Shown here piece by piece: positions 1-9,496 of a stretch of DNA of 64,000 bases (positions are counted from its first letter, which is position 1; each line of letters begins with the position of its first letter). This DNA is from JAZGGS01 sp963714405. Its GTDB lineage: Bacteria; Bacteroidota; Ignavibacteria; Ignavibacteriales; Ignavibacteriaceae. Under the pieces are notes generated by a model that ran no database searches, was not told where the DNA came from, and saw only the letters and a program-made list of their open reading frames with translations. The stretch covers positions 372,001-436,000 of the forward strand of contig CAVQOH010000001.1 in the NCBI GenBank assembly GCA_963714405.1, written 5' to 3'. Made by a program: the position numbers and the translations under genes.

Positions 1-585
1 CTTTGCAACCTCCTGCTGATAAACATCTGCCAAAGTTGCAGCACCAAGTTTATTTCTTTCACGAATTGTTTCAAGATTTTTTTCATTCCATTTAAGATTA
101 TCCCGTTTCACTTCGAGTAATTTCATAGCATTAATGATATCATAGTAAAGTGCCATCGTTTGAAAAACTATATCCTGTTTTAATCGATCAAGTGAAAGTT
201 TGGCAGATTCAAGATTGTTTTTACTTTGTGATAAATTTGCAAAACTTGATAGTCCGTCAAACAAGGTCCATCCACTGCTAAAACCAGCACTATAATCCCT
301 GCTTTCTGTTGATATACTTGAAATCGGTACTCCGCCAATAGTTTGTGTGAGAACTCCCTTCACATCGGAACGATTCCAATTCCAATCCGCACCTGCACTT
401 AAAGTTGGTAAAAAATTACCATAAGCACTTTGCACGCCCGAATGAAATGTTTCAAGGTTATTTTGGCTTTTTTTCAATGTTGAATTTTTATTAAGCGCTA
501 TTTGAATTGCATCATTTAATGTTAATTGCTCCTGTGCAAATAATGTTGATGGAATTAGAATTAAAAAGATCATTACGAATCGCAT
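1..585 (-). CDS. TolC-family outer membrane efflux protein, N-terminal part (gene runs off the window start)
   Basis: Reading the minus strand from an ATG at 583-585 gives 195 codons without a stop up to base 1, so the C-terminal part lies outside the window. The protein starts with a signal peptide ending near LFAQ. It continues with LTLNDAIQIALNKN, the usual first helix of outer membrane efflux (OEP/TolC) repeats, and then helical segments such as YYDIINAMKLLEVKRDNL and LGAATLADVYQQEVAK. TolC-type proteins form trimeric outer-membrane channels for RND or ABC exporters. Partner pump genes would be expected downstream, outside the window. The start is set by the signal peptide. This is not in the supplied open-frame list because it is truncated; the family call is firm, the substrate unknown. 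Confidence 0.88.
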   Translation of the reverse strand, partial: MRFVMIFLILIPSTLFAQEQLTLNDAIQIALNKNSTLKKSQNNLETFHSGVQSAYGNFLPTLSAGADWNWNRSDVKGVLTQTIGGVPISSISTESRDYSAGFSSGWTLFDGLSSFANLSQSKNNLESAKLSLDRLKQDIVFQTMALYYDIINAMKLLEVKRDNLKWNEKNLETIRERNKLGAATLADVYQQEVAK

Positions 586-868
586 TGTATTCTCCGTTTT
601 AATAATTTCTTTAAACCAGGTGATATTTAGACAACAATTATCATGAAATTGTAACAAGTTCTATCTGTGTACCCTAATAATTTCATTGTTGAACTAATCA
701 ACATTACAAAAATATTATTTAACTGTTAGTTCTATTATTTTTATTTACCAACGGTTCTATTTTTACATATGTGGCAATTATTTTTACGCACAATTCTATT
801 CCTTGCTTTCTAAATAACTTTTACGTTATATTTAATCAATCATTTTTAACAAAAAAAAAGAAAATACA

Positions 869-1309
869 TTGATTGAAACAATTATAAAGAAATCGTTATT
901 TATTATTGTAATCTTTCTTATTACATCACTCATATTGCCACAAAACTATTTGCATTCTCAATCTAATCTAAAAATTTTTGAAGACATCGGGGGAGGCAGT
1001 GGAACAAGTTCTGATGGCAGCGGTTCCGATAATACATTTATTTACGTAGCCGGAGGACTGCTTGTGGCGGGTGTTGTTGCTTATGCACTATTCTTTAAGA
1101 AAGATAGTAAAAATGAAGAGACTAGTGATTCAACAACCGCTGTTAACTATCTTACTCCCATAAAGAATGATTTTTATTCCAACGAATTGGATAAGGAAAT
1201 TTCTTCAATTAGGGAATCTTTTCCGGTTGATATCATTTTAGGGATAAAAAATGATGATAGCTTCATACCTGGAAAAACATACTTGATGGGCCTATCGATA
1301 AGGTTTTGA
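869..1309 (+). CDS. Small secreted or membrane protein, unknown function
   Basis: A 146-residue protein read from a TTG start. It has a hydrophobic N-terminal segment (about residues 8-30) that looks like a signal peptide, a short Gly/Ser/Asp-rich stretch (GGGSGTSSDGSGSDN), and a second hydrophobic segment YVAGGLLVAGVVAYALFF followed by KKDSKN, which fits one transmembrane helix. The C-terminal half is polar and ends GKTYLMGLSIRF; a final Phe is seen in outer-membrane strands but is weak evidence here. It is transcribed away from the TolC gene and ends 7 bases from the convergent CCA-type gene. No family is recognised and the TTG start is uncertain. Confidence 0.6.
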   Translation: MIETIIKKSLFIIVIFLITSLILPQNYLHSQSNLKIFEDIGGGSGTSSDGSGSDNTFIYVAGGLLVAGVVAYALFFKKDSKNEETSDSTTAVNYLTPIKNDFYSNELDKEISSIRESFPVDIILGIKNDDSFIPGKTYLMGLSIRF

Positions 1310-1316
1310 AGAGATA

Positions 1317-2720
1317 TTAGTTATTTACAAATTCATCCTTAATCTTTAACAAATACTCATATGCTTCTTCATAATTATTAGCAATAATACCATCAAGTAT
1401 AGCATCTTCGATAGCTTGCTTTATTTCACCCACCTTTATTGATGGTTTAAGATTACAAACCTCCATTATTGTTTCACCTCTTACAGGTGATTGAAATGCA
1501 CGCAGCTCATCTTTTTCTTTAACCTGCATTACTTTTTTCATAACCCTATTGTAATTTCCAAGATACTTACTAACTTTAACCGGATTTTTACTGGTAATAT
1601 CAGCCCTGCACAAAGTTATCAACTCCTCTAAATCTTCCCCAGCTGAAACAATCAACCTTCTTACTGCAGAATCTGTAACTTCTTCATTTGCCAAAGCAAT
1701 CGGTCTTAAATGAAGGCGAATCATTTTTTCAATATATTCAAGTCTGTTCATAGGAAGTTTCATTCTTCTAAAAATACGTTTCATCATTCTTGCACCAATT
1801 TCATCATGTCCGTGAAAAGTCCATCCTGTTCCTTCAACTAATTTTTTAGTTTGTGGTTTTGCAATATCGTGCACCAATGCTGCAAATCTTAACCAGACAT
1901 TTTCTGATTTTTCTGCTGTATTATCCACAACTTCGCAGGTATGTAAAAAAACATCTTTATGATGATATTCATTTTTTTGATCAACTCCAGCCATCAGGGC
2001 AATTTCTGGAAAAATAATTTCCATAACACCCGAATTAAAAAGCAGTTTCAATCCAATTGAAGGCTTTGGTGATTCGAGTATTTTTAGAAATTCATCTGTT
2101 ATTCTTTCCTGTGAAACTATTTCCAGTCGGTCTTTAAGATGTGCTGCTGCTTCCATTACATTTTCATCAACATTAAATTCTAGCTGCGAAGCAAATCTGA
2201 AAGCACGTAAAATCCTTAACGGGTCATCATCAAAAGTAATAAGAGGATCAATTGGTGTTTTAATTATTTTATTGTTTATATCCCCTATCCCTTTAAAAGT
2301 ATCAAAAAGTTCACCAAATGATTTTTTATTTATAGAAACAGCTAATGTATTTATTGTAAAATCACGGCGGCTTATATCATCTTCAAAAGTTCCATTAACC
2401 ACATCAGGTTTACGGCTTGATTTTTTGTATGATTCCTTTCTTGCACCCACAAATTCAAAATGGATATCATGGTATCGAAAGTGAGCTGTTCCAAAATTTT
2501 TATAAATAACAATATCCTTTATGCCAAACTTATCAGCCAGTTCTGAAGCATACCTTGTACCATCCCCCACAATTAAAAAATCAATATCTCCAAGCTCTCT
2601 CTTCAATATCACATCTCTTATGTAACCGCCAACAATGTAAACATCGTAACCTAAATCTTCAGCCACATTTGCAGCAGTGTTAAGAAAAGTAAGTTTATTT
2701 AGTTCTTCAACAAGATTCAT
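1317..2720 (-). CDS. cca: tRNA nucleotidyltransferase / poly(A) polymerase family protein with HD domain (CCA-adding type)
   Basis: 467 residues. The N-terminal nucleotidyltransferase core shows VGGYIRDVILKR followed by GDIDFLIVGD, the GG...RD and DxD metal-binding signature of class II CCA enzymes. The region RAFRFASQLEFNVDENVMEA matches the RNA-binding neck, and LVHDIAKP is an HD phosphohydrolase motif near residue 285. The enzyme adds or repairs the 3'-CCA of tRNAs. The tRNA-Leu in this window has no encoded CCA, which fits the need for it. Some bacteria split the task into CC-adding and A-adding enzymes, and sequence alone does not say which this is. The next gene upstream, the membrane peptidase, ends at the base just before this start, so the two are probably co-transcribed. 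Confidence 0.9.
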   Translation of the reverse strand: MNLVEELNKLTFLNTAANVAEDLGYDVYIVGGYIRDVILKRELGDIDFLIVGDGTRYASELADKFGIKDIVIYKNFGTAHFRYHDIHFEFVGARKESYKKSSRKPDVVNGTFEDDISRRDFTINTLAVSINKKSFGELFDTFKGIGDINNKIIKTPIDPLITFDDDPLRILRAFRFASQLEFNVDENVMEAAAHLKDRLEIVSQERITDEFLKILESPKPSIGLKLLFNSGVMEIIFPEIALMAGVDQKNEYHHKDVFLHTCEVVDNTAEKSENVWLRFAALVHDIAKPQTKKLVEGTGWTFHGHDEIGARMMKRIFRRMKLPMNRLEYIEKMIRLHLRPIALANEEVTDSAVRRLIVSAGEDLEELITLCRADITSKNPVKVSKYLGNYNRVMKKVMQVKEKDELRAFQSPVRGETIMEVCNLKPSIKVGEIKQAIEDAILDGIIANNYEEAYEYLLKIKDEFVNN

Positions 2721-4952
2721 TTAATATTGTTCACCATCATAATAACTAAATTTTAAATTCGTAAGTATACTATCAGCACTTTCATAAAACCAATCTGCCA
2801 TTTTATAATTTTCTTTTAAAATTTGTAGGTAATTTTTATCCTCCGTATATCTCATACAAAGACCAGCCATTTTCCGGGCTAATGAAAAATTAAAGTTATG
2901 TATCATATACTTTGAAAGAGAATACGTTCCATAGCTGCTATTGAAATCGTTTACGATAAATCTTTTTTCAAATTGTTCTAAAAACAAATCAAAGTCTTCA
3001 CTTAAATTTTTAGATAAATTTATAAGAACTGGAAAGGTGAAATATTGGTATTCCCTATAATTTAATTCTTGCAAAATAGAATATTTATCAAAATCACTGC
3101 CGTTCAGATATAATAATAATTTTTCTTTGTTATTTGCTAATTCCAATCTCAATTCAGAAATATATTTTAATGTTCTGTTAGGATTAATTTTATTTATTTC
3201 CGAATAAATTTGTTTTGCTTCATTAAAGTTTTTCAGTTTTGCATTCAAATCTGCAAGTTTCAATAGAAGGTTAAACTTATAACTTGTTTTTTCAAAATGA
3301 TGAAGATTATCATTGATTAGTTCAATTGCTAAATCTGTTGAATCCACTTTTTCATAGCAGTAAGCTAAACCGATTAATGCGCTATAGTTCTCCGTTTTAT
3401 CAAGGATTTGAGAAAAAATTCTGCGTGCTCCGTTAAAATTATTTTCGTTGTACAAATTCCATCCGTCACTTAATCTATCAGAAATAAATCTGGCGCATAC
3501 TTTACCGAAAATTGCCCTCCTACCAAAATAATAATGAGCTTGATCCTCATTATAAATTGATTGATAATCTTTTAGAAATGCATAATACTCATTAGTAACT
3601 TGCTGTAACTTTATACTGTAAGTGTTTTCAAAATCATTGGTTACGTAATATTCTTTAAACTTAGTAATACCATAATTATGAATTAAAAATCTTACAAAGG
3701 AACCTGAAAAAACATAACTTAAACTTGAATTACTTGCAAAAAAGTTTAATCCTGAAAATGTTGATAAAATATCTTCTTTATAATCATTATTAAATGCCAG
3801 TGAAGCAAGATAGTGAATTTCATTTTCATCATAGGAATTATCCACTGCTTCTGCTATTCCTTCTATTAAAGCAGGATTCAAATCTCCGGATAATTCAAAT
3901 AAACCTGTACCAAAATTTGCTGAAACACAATGCGCTAATTCATGTTTAAGAGTGTGTTCCCAACTTGTGATAGATACGTAAATAGTGTTTAACCAGGGTT
4001 TAGCAACATCTGCATTACCGGAACCAAATAGATCTTTTTTCTGGTCATTATCTCTAAAAAGATACGATTGTATTTTATCCGTTTGTTTAACCTCAAAATA
4101 TGTCTCTATTTCCTTTAAATAGTATTCGTGATAAAGAACTATAATTTTTAATTCCTTTTCATCAATGGTTTTATCTGAATGGATAATGAAATTTTTTGAT
4201 CCAATAATCACCGGCAATTCAGAATTCAGTTTATTAAAAGTTGTACTAAAACCTAATTGAGGTGAGAAATAATAAAATACTGCAGAGATGAGCAAAAATA
4301 GGAAGACTAATTTTATACCATTTCTTTTCTTCTCCTGAATTCTCTTTCTTAATAAAAGAGTAATAGAACCGAAGAAAAGCACATTAATAATCCTGTAATT
4401 CAACAATTTTGAACTAACTGATAATCCTTCATCATAAATTGTACCCGGGAAAAAACCAAAGACCGGATTAAAGAAATATATCTGCGGGTTATTTAATAAT
4501 TCAAAAAATGTTATTGATAAAATTGCTAAGTATAATATGATAACTAATAAAAAATTAAACCGCTTAAAAATACTTATAGAAATTAGTGCAAGGGAACCGC
4601 CAACAATAACAGCAGGAACTGTTAATACAATGTAAAACGAAAGACCATCAAAAAAGGAACAAAATCCATTAATGAAAGAATTAGATATGGAGATTAGAAT
4701 CGGAACTAGTAGAAAAATTGAAAAAACTTTTAATAAAGCAAATGGTTTAGGTTTTTCTTCTTCCTTAAAATATTTTTTAAAGTGAATAACTGAATAAACT
4801 GCAGATAGAAATGAAAGTAAAACTGCATTAAGTGCTGCAAATTCATACCCAAATACATTTGTAAGAGGAAATTGTACTAAAGCATAATTAAATACAATTA
4901 TTAACAATAGTAATATAAACAGCAATAAATTATTCTTAATAGATTTTATCAT
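2721..4952 (-). CDS. Membrane-bound peptidase MA-like protein with C-terminal TPR-like repeats
   Basis: 743 residues. The first 235 or so are mostly hydrophobic, with about seven predicted membrane segments. A soluble middle part follows with the zinc-protease motif HELAH near residue 335, preceded by SWEHTLK and followed by PALIEGIAEAVD, where the Glu could be the third zinc ligand of a gluzincin (peptidase MA clan). The C-terminal 250 residues are helical and repetitive (GLAYCYEKVDSTDLAIELI, FNLLLKLADLNAKLKNFNEA), typical of tetratricopeptide repeats. Function is unknown; by analogy it may act on or near the cell envelope. It lies between murA and cca on the same strand with gaps of 11 and 0 bases, so likely one transcript. 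Confidence 0.72.
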   Translation of the reverse strand: MIKSIKNNLLLFILLLLIIVFNYALVQFPLTNVFGYEFAALNAVLLSFLSAVYSVIHFKKYFKEEEKPKPFALLKVFSIFLLVPILISISNSFINGFCSFFDGLSFYIVLTVPAVIVGGSLALISISIFKRFNFLLVIILYLAILSITFFELLNNPQIYFFNPVFGFFPGTIYDEGLSVSSKLLNYRIINVLFFGSITLLLRKRIQEKKRNGIKLVFLFLLISAVFYYFSPQLGFSTTFNKLNSELPVIIGSKNFIIHSDKTIDEKELKIIVLYHEYYLKEIETYFEVKQTDKIQSYLFRDNDQKKDLFGSGNADVAKPWLNTIYVSITSWEHTLKHELAHCVSANFGTGLFELSGDLNPALIEGIAEAVDNSYDENEIHYLASLAFNNDYKEDILSTFSGLNFFASNSSLSYVFSGSFVRFLIHNYGITKFKEYYVTNDFENTYSIKLQQVTNEYYAFLKDYQSIYNEDQAHYYFGRRAIFGKVCARFISDRLSDGWNLYNENNFNGARRIFSQILDKTENYSALIGLAYCYEKVDSTDLAIELINDNLHHFEKTSYKFNLLLKLADLNAKLKNFNEAKQIYSEINKINPNRTLKYISELRLELANNKEKLLLYLNGSDFDKYSILQELNYREYQYFTFPVLINLSKNLSEDFDLFLEQFEKRFIVNDFNSSYGTYSLSKYMIHNFNFSLARKMAGLCMRYTEDKNYLQILKENYKMADWFYESADSILTNLKFSYYDGEQY

Positions 4953-4963
4953 AAACTAATTGT

Positions 4964-6229
4964 TTAATATTCCTTGCTCACTACACGCTCAATATTTGCA
5001 CCAAGCGCCTTAAGTTTTTCTTCTATTCTTTGATACCCCCTATCAAGATGATAAACCCTTAAAACTTCTGTTAATCCTTCAGCTGCCAATCCTGCTAATA
5101 CTAAAGAGGCACTTGCCCTAAGATCCGTGGACATCACTTTTGCACCCTTCAGTTTTGTTACACCTGATATTTTAGCCTTATTCTCTACTAAGGAAATCTC
5201 TGCACCTAATCTTAGTAATTCGGGTAAATGATTAAATCGATCAGAGTATATAGTCTCCGTTATCGTTGATCTTCCTTTAGCAGTAGCCATCAACGCCATC
5301 CATTGTGCCTGCATATCAGTTGGAAAACCAGGAAATGTAGATGTGGTTATATCAGATGATTTAATTTCAATATTTTCTGCATCAAGTTCTATTTCATTTG
5401 CTGAATACTGAATTTTACAACCAACCTCTTTTAATTTCTGAATCACTGCTTCTAAAAGAAGATAATCAGAATTTGCAACTTTTATTTTACCCCTGGTAAT
5501 TGCACCGGCAATTAGAAGTGTACCAGTTTCAATTCTATCGGCAATAGTAACAATTTCTGCAGGTTGTAATTCATCAACACCTTCAATCTCAATTGTCTTG
5601 GTTCCAATGCCGTCAATTTTTGCACCCATATTCACTAAAAAATTACAAAGCTGCGTAATTTCAGGTTCCATTGCAGCATTTGAAATTTGTGTATTACCTT
5701 TTGCAAGTGAAGCAGCCATAATAGTATTGCCGGTTGCACCAACCGAAGAAATATTAAAATTGATTTTTGCTCCGATTAGTCGCTTAGCTTTGGCAATTAC
5801 ATAACCTTCTGTTAGTTCAATTTCAGCACCGAGTAATTTCATCGCTTCAAGATGTAAATTGATGGGTCTTGGTCCCCACGCACATCCACCTGGAAGTGAT
5901 ACCTTTGCCGTACCATATTTTGCTAATAGCGAACCAAGCACATAAACGGAAGCCCTCATTTTCTTTACGTGCTCATATGGTGCTTCATACCTGTTAATTG
6001 TTGAGCTATATATTGAAAGAGAGGAATTATTAAATATGATTTCAGCACCCAGGTTTTTCATCAGTTTTATCATTGTGTAAACATCATTTAATTCCGGAGT
6101 ATTATGCAAAACTGATAATCCGTTTGTAAGAATAGTAGATGGAATTAGCACAAGTGATGAATTTTTTGCACCACTGATGGCCACATTGCCAGCTAATTTT
6201 TTCCCTCCTTTAATTACAAACTTATCCAA
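4964..6229 (-). CDS. murA: UDP-N-acetylglucosamine 1-carboxyvinyltransferase (MurA)
   Basis: 421 residues, the normal length. It catalyses the first committed step of peptidoglycan synthesis, transfer of enolpyruvate from PEP to UDP-GlcNAc in the cytoplasm. The start GGKKLAGNVAISGAKNS is the usual substrate-binding beginning. GGCAWGPRPINLH carries the catalytic loop with Cys116, the residue modified by fosfomycin, so the enzyme is predicted fosfomycin-sensitive. FPGFPTDMQAQ and DLRASASLVLAGLAA are the conserved C-terminal motifs. The two halves are the expected inside-out alpha/beta repeats. It is probably the first gene of a transcript continuing into the membrane peptidase and cca. Confidence 0.97.
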   Translation of the reverse strand: MDKFVIKGGKKLAGNVAISGAKNSSLVLIPSTILTNGLSVLHNTPELNDVYTMIKLMKNLGAEIIFNNSSLSIYSSTINRYEAPYEHVKKMRASVYVLGSLLAKYGTAKVSLPGGCAWGPRPINLHLEAMKLLGAEIELTEGYVIAKAKRLIGAKINFNISSVGATGNTIMAASLAKGNTQISNAAMEPEITQLCNFLVNMGAKIDGIGTKTIEIEGVDELQPAEIVTIADRIETGTLLIAGAITRGKIKVANSDYLLLEAVIQKLKEVGCKIQYSANEIELDAENIEIKSSDITTSTFPGFPTDMQAQWMALMATAKGRSTITETIYSDRFNHLPELLRLGAEISLVENKAKISGVTKLKGAKVMSTDLRASASLVLAGLAAEGLTEVLRVYHLDRGYQRIEEKLKALGANIERVVSKEY

Positions 6230-6418
6230 GATTTACCTCTCTTTTGAGAAAATGAAAATTTAATAAAATAATGTGATTTCAAATTATATATATGATAAGG
6301 CAAAATCAATTTTACAAATGAATGCAAAATAAGTGAAAGGGAAAGTGAAATGCGGATCAGGAATGTTTAAATAATTTAGGGGAAAAAGGATAAGATAAAT
6401 ATTCAATTTCTTCCGAAT

Positions 6419-7144
6419 TTATTCACTCCCCACAATAATAAATGAATAGTCATCCGGAGCTTTTCTTGATTTAATAAGTTCACTTAACTGTGTTGCAGAT
6501 TCTTCAATACCATACTTTTTCATTAGCTGTTGTAATTCTTTATTACTAACCACGTTTGAAACGCCATCTGTACAAATAAGAAATTTATATTTATCAAAAT
6601 TGTGCAGTTGCATTTTACTTAAATCAAAATCAACATTTTCATTTTCACCAAGCGCTCTTACAATAACACTTTTATCAGGCCGGTATTCTGCTTCTTTTAA
6701 AGTTAAAAAACCCTCATCGATTAGTTTCTGTACTAATGAATGATCTTTTGTCATCCTATGAAGTCTGCCGTTTTTTATGTTATAAATTCGTGAGTCACCA
6801 ACATGTCCCCAGTAAGCATTTTTACTGTTTAGATACAAGACATCGGCAGTAGTAATAAGTTTTTTGCCAGGAAAATTTTCTTCAGAGTACTCGCAAAGCA
6901 TTTTATTTGTCGAAGAAAGAGATAACTTAATTCTTTCCAGGTAATCTGAGTTTTTGGAGGAAATAAAATATTTGTAAATGAATTCCACACACAGTTTTGC
7001 TGCTAGGTTTATATCGTTTTTAATTCCAACACCATCACAAACAATTGCAAGAATTCCCCCATCTATTTCAAACACTCCGGTATAATCTTCGTTAGCGTTT
7101 CTATTATCCCCGGTGTGCGAAGCCGCAGCGTATTTAAAATTCAT
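6419..7144 (-). CDS. PP2C-family serine/threonine protein phosphatase
   Basis: 241 residues, the size of a stand-alone bacterial PP2C (Stp/PrpC) domain. Motifs are in order: HTGDNRNANEDY at the N-terminus, CDGVG (metal-binding Asp), YWGHVGDSRIY, MTKDHSLVQKLIDEG, and LICTDGVSN with the second metal-binding Asp. These are the Mg/Mn ligands of the family. No membrane segment or sensor domain is attached. Such phosphatases reverse Ser/Thr kinase signalling, often on cell-wall or translation factors. No kinase gene lies in the window. It is transcribed divergently from the tRNA-Leu/tig cluster, with about 270 bases between. Confidence 0.9.
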   Translation of the reverse strand: MNFKYAAASHTGDNRNANEDYTGVFEIDGGILAIVCDGVGIKNDINLAAKLCVEFIYKYFISSKNSDYLERIKLSLSSTNKMLCEYSEENFPGKKLITTADVLYLNSKNAYWGHVGDSRIYNIKNGRLHRMTKDHSLVQKLIDEGFLTLKEAEYRPDKSVIVRALGENENVDFDLSKMQLHNFDKYKFLICTDGVSNVVSNKELQQLMKKYGIEESATQLSELIKSRKAPDDYSFIIVGSE

Positions 7145-7264
7145 AAAAAACTTAGCAGAATTATGTTTTTCTAATATTGATTCTGTAAAAACTGTACAAA
7201 TATAAAATATTTACAAATAAATTATAATTTTATCTTTGAGTATTTATCTTCGACACATTAAGTA

Positions 7265-7334
7265 CATCAAATTATTCAGGTTTCAATTGATTCTACTTGT
7301 TTGCTATCCTGAATTTGAGACTGTATATTTGATG
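7265..7334. repeat. Nested inverted repeat between the phosphatase gene and tRNA-Leu
   Basis: CATCAAAT at 7265-7272 is the reverse complement of ATTTGATG at 7327-7334. Inside it, ATTCAGG at 7274-7280 pairs with CCTGAAT at 7308-7314. The two arms are separated by 1 base on the left and 12 on the right, so a single-stranded transcript could form a bulged stem with a 27-base loop. There is no T-tract after it, so a terminator is unlikely. It may be a regulatory element of the divergent promoters or a small structured RNA; function is unknown. Confidence 0.4.
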
Positions 7335-7415
7335 CTCAAAAATTATATTTTTAGTAAAAAAATAAAGATTTTGTGAACCAAATCGGTTTTTTTAACAGTT
7401 ATAGAACTGTAAAAA

Positions 7416-7499
7416 GCGAGAATGGCGGAATTTGGCAGACGCGCTAGACTTAGGATCTAGTACCTAACCGGTGTCGGGGTTCGAGTCCCCGTTCTCGCA
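7416..7499 (+). tRNA. tRNA-Leu, anticodon UAG
   Basis: The acceptor arms GCGAGAA and TTCTCGC pair perfectly. The anticodon stem CTAGA/TCTAG encloses loop CTTAGGA with anticodon TAG, which reads CUN leucine codons. The long variable arm (about TACCTAACCGGT) is the class II type expected for tRNA-Leu, and the T arm CGGGG-TTCGAGT-CCCCG is canonical. The 3' end reads A73 then CAA, so the CCA tail is not encoded and must be added enzymatically. It lies 51 bases upstream of the trigger factor gene on the same strand. Confidence 0.97.
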
Positions 7500-7550
7500 C
7501 AATATATGCACTAACTACCTGTTTCATTTAATAATTTTAGCGAGTAAAAT

Positions 7551-8882
7551 TTGGAATTTAAAGTAAACGATGTTAATTCATCTGAAAAAGAAGTTGAAGT
7601 TACGCTGAACTATGAAGAAATTAAATCAGATATTGAAATACAAGTTAAACAACAATCAAAAAAACTTGAATTGCCTGGATTTCGTAAGGGTAAAGTCCCA
7701 GCTTCAATGGTTAAAAAACTTTACGGAAATGCTTTGGAATATGAAGCTTCTGAGAAGGTTGCAAATACAAAATTTTGGGATATCGCAAAGGAAAATGATT
7801 TAAATCCCATCGGTCAACCTGTAATGACTGATCTTGATTTTAAACCAGGGGAAAATCTAAAATTCAAAGTTAAATTTGATGTGCTGCCGGTACTTAATGT
7901 AAAAGATTATACAAACCTGTCAATCGAAATTCCTGATCTAAAAGTAAACGATGAAGAAGTACAAAAAGAAATTGATTACATAATAAAATCGAATAGTACA
8001 ACTGAGGAAGTTGAACAGGCTGATAACGGTACAGATTATATTTTGGATGTTGAAATGTTCAGATTAAATGAAAAAGGAGAGCCAATTGAAGATGTAAAAG
8101 CAGAAAACCTTCAAATTGATTTATCCAGAGAAGAAATAAAACCTGAAATTCTTGAAAAGGCAAAAGGGAAAAAGGCAGGTGATACTTTCACTTTTACTTT
8201 TAATGAAGATAGAAGGTTTAAAAATAAAGAAGGTAAAGAAGAAACTGTTAAGGAAACCTTCCATTATAAAGCAAACGTAAAAAACGTAAAAAAAATTATT
8301 TTGCCTGTACTTAATGAAGAGTTAATAAAAAAAGTTACAAAAGAAAAAATTAACAACGAGACTGATTTAAGAGACGAAATAAGGAAGGATTTTACCAATT
8401 ACTATAATCAAAAGGTAGATGAGTTTACCAACACACGGCTGGTAAGTGCTATTACAAAGAACAATAATTTTACACCTCCGCCAACAATGGTAAATAACAT
8501 TTTAGAAGAGATGGTAAAAAGTGAAGAAGAAAGATTGAAAAAGGAAGGAATAAAAAAATTTAATCCTGAGGAATTAAGAAAACACCTTCAAGCTTCTGCG
8601 GAGCATGAAGTTAAATGGTATTTGTTAAAGACTGATATAATCAAAAAGGAAAAGTTGGAAGTAAGTGACAGTGATTTAGAGGAGCTGGCTAAAAAAGATT
8701 CGGAAAAAACAGGGTTGCCTGTTGAGAAATTAATGAACTACTATAAATCTTCTCAGCAAAGTGAAAGATTTCTTGATAAAAAACTGTTCGATTTTCTTAA
8801 AGAAAAAAATAACATAAGCAAAGTGGATCCTAAAAAGTTAGCGAAAACTGAAAAAGAGGATAATAATGAAAAAGTATCTTGA
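7551..8882 (+). CDS. tig: Trigger factor, ribosome-associated chaperone
   Basis: 443 residues, the family's usual size. The ribosome-binding signature GFRKGKVP is at about residues 43-50 of the N-terminal domain. The middle part (about 150-250) fits the FKBP-like domain and the C-terminal 180 residues the helical chaperone arms, ending in a Lys-rich tail. The protein meets nascent chains at the ribosome exit tunnel. The start is TTG with no clear Shine-Dalgarno sequence; the reading frame begins MEFKVNDVNSSEKEVEVTL, the normal N-terminus, so this start is probably right. The last 17 bases overlap clpP in another frame, which implies translational coupling of this standard tig-clpP pair. Confidence 0.96.
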   Translation: MEFKVNDVNSSEKEVEVTLNYEEIKSDIEIQVKQQSKKLELPGFRKGKVPASMVKKLYGNALEYEASEKVANTKFWDIAKENDLNPIGQPVMTDLDFKPGENLKFKVKFDVLPVLNVKDYTNLSIEIPDLKVNDEEVQKEIDYIIKSNSTTEEVEQADNGTDYILDVEMFRLNEKGEPIEDVKAENLQIDLSREEIKPEILEKAKGKKAGDTFTFTFNEDRRFKNKEGKEETVKETFHYKANVKNVKKIILPVLNEELIKKVTKEKINNETDLRDEIRKDFTNYYNQKVDEFTNTRLVSAITKNNNFTPPPTMVNNILEEMVKSEEERLKKEGIKKFNPEELRKHLQASAEHEVKWYLLKTDIIKKEKLEVSDSDLEELAKKDSEKTGLPVEKLMNYYKSSQQSERFLDKKLFDFLKEKNNISKVDPKKLAKTEKEDNNEKVS

Positions 8883-9492
8883 TATTAAAAACCAGTTAGT
8901 TCCTTATGTAATTGAACAAACAGGACGCGGTGAGCGTGGAATGGATATTTATTCACGTTTACTTAGGGAAAGAATTATTTTTATTGGAACTCCTATTGAT
9001 GATCACGTTGCGAGTCTTACAATTGCACAGTTAATTTTTCTTGAAGCTGAAGACTCTGAAAAAGATATTAATCTTTATATAAATTCACCAGGTGGCAGTG
9101 TAACTTCGGGATTAGCAATATATGATACTATGAAATATATAAAGCCAGATGTATCTACAATTTGCGTGGGTATGGCGGCAAGTATGGGTGCCATATTGCT
9201 GGCAGGAGGTAAAGAAGGGAAAAGATCAGCACTACCGAATTCAAAAATAATGATTCATCAACCCTGGGTTGGCGGTTTACAGGGTCAAACTACTGATATA
9301 GAAATTCACGCAAAGGAAATGCTTAAAACAAGAGATACACTATATCAGATTCTAGCAAATCATACCGGCAAATCCATTGAACAAATTACTAAAGACTGTG
9401 ATAGGGATTATTTTCTTACTTCAGAAGAAGCTAAAATATATAATCTGATTGATAATGTTCTTGAAACAAGAATAAGTCTTGATAAAAAATAA
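8866..9492 (+). CDS. clpP: ATP-dependent Clp protease proteolytic subunit
   Basis: 208 residues. It is the serine peptidase that forms the tetradecameric barrel used by ClpX or ClpA/C. The catalytic triad is visible: Ser106 in GMAASMGA, His131 in IMIHQPWVGG and Asp181 in DRDYFLTSEEA. The N-terminus LVPYVIEQTGRGERGMDIYSRLL is canonical and includes the axial loop. It follows tig with a 17-base overlap and is closed by a hairpin terminator. clpX, often next in line, is not here; a glycosyltransferase gene follows instead. Confidence 0.97.
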   Translation: MKKYLDIKNQLVPYVIEQTGRGERGMDIYSRLLRERIIFIGTPIDDHVASLTIAQLIFLEAEDSEKDINLYINSPGGSVTSGLAIYDTMKYIKPDVSTICVGMAASMGAILLAGGKEGKRSALPNSKIMIHQPWVGGLQGQTTDIEIHAKEMLKTRDTLYQILANHTGKSIEQITKDCDRDYFLTSEEAKIYNLIDNVLETRISLDKK

Positions 9493-9496
9493 AATT

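Noticed and set aside
657..800. Recurring TTCTAT words in the gap before the small membrane protein gene (near 658, 729, 754 and 793)
   Set aside because: Spacing is irregular (71, 25 and 39 bases) and such words are common in AT-rich DNA.
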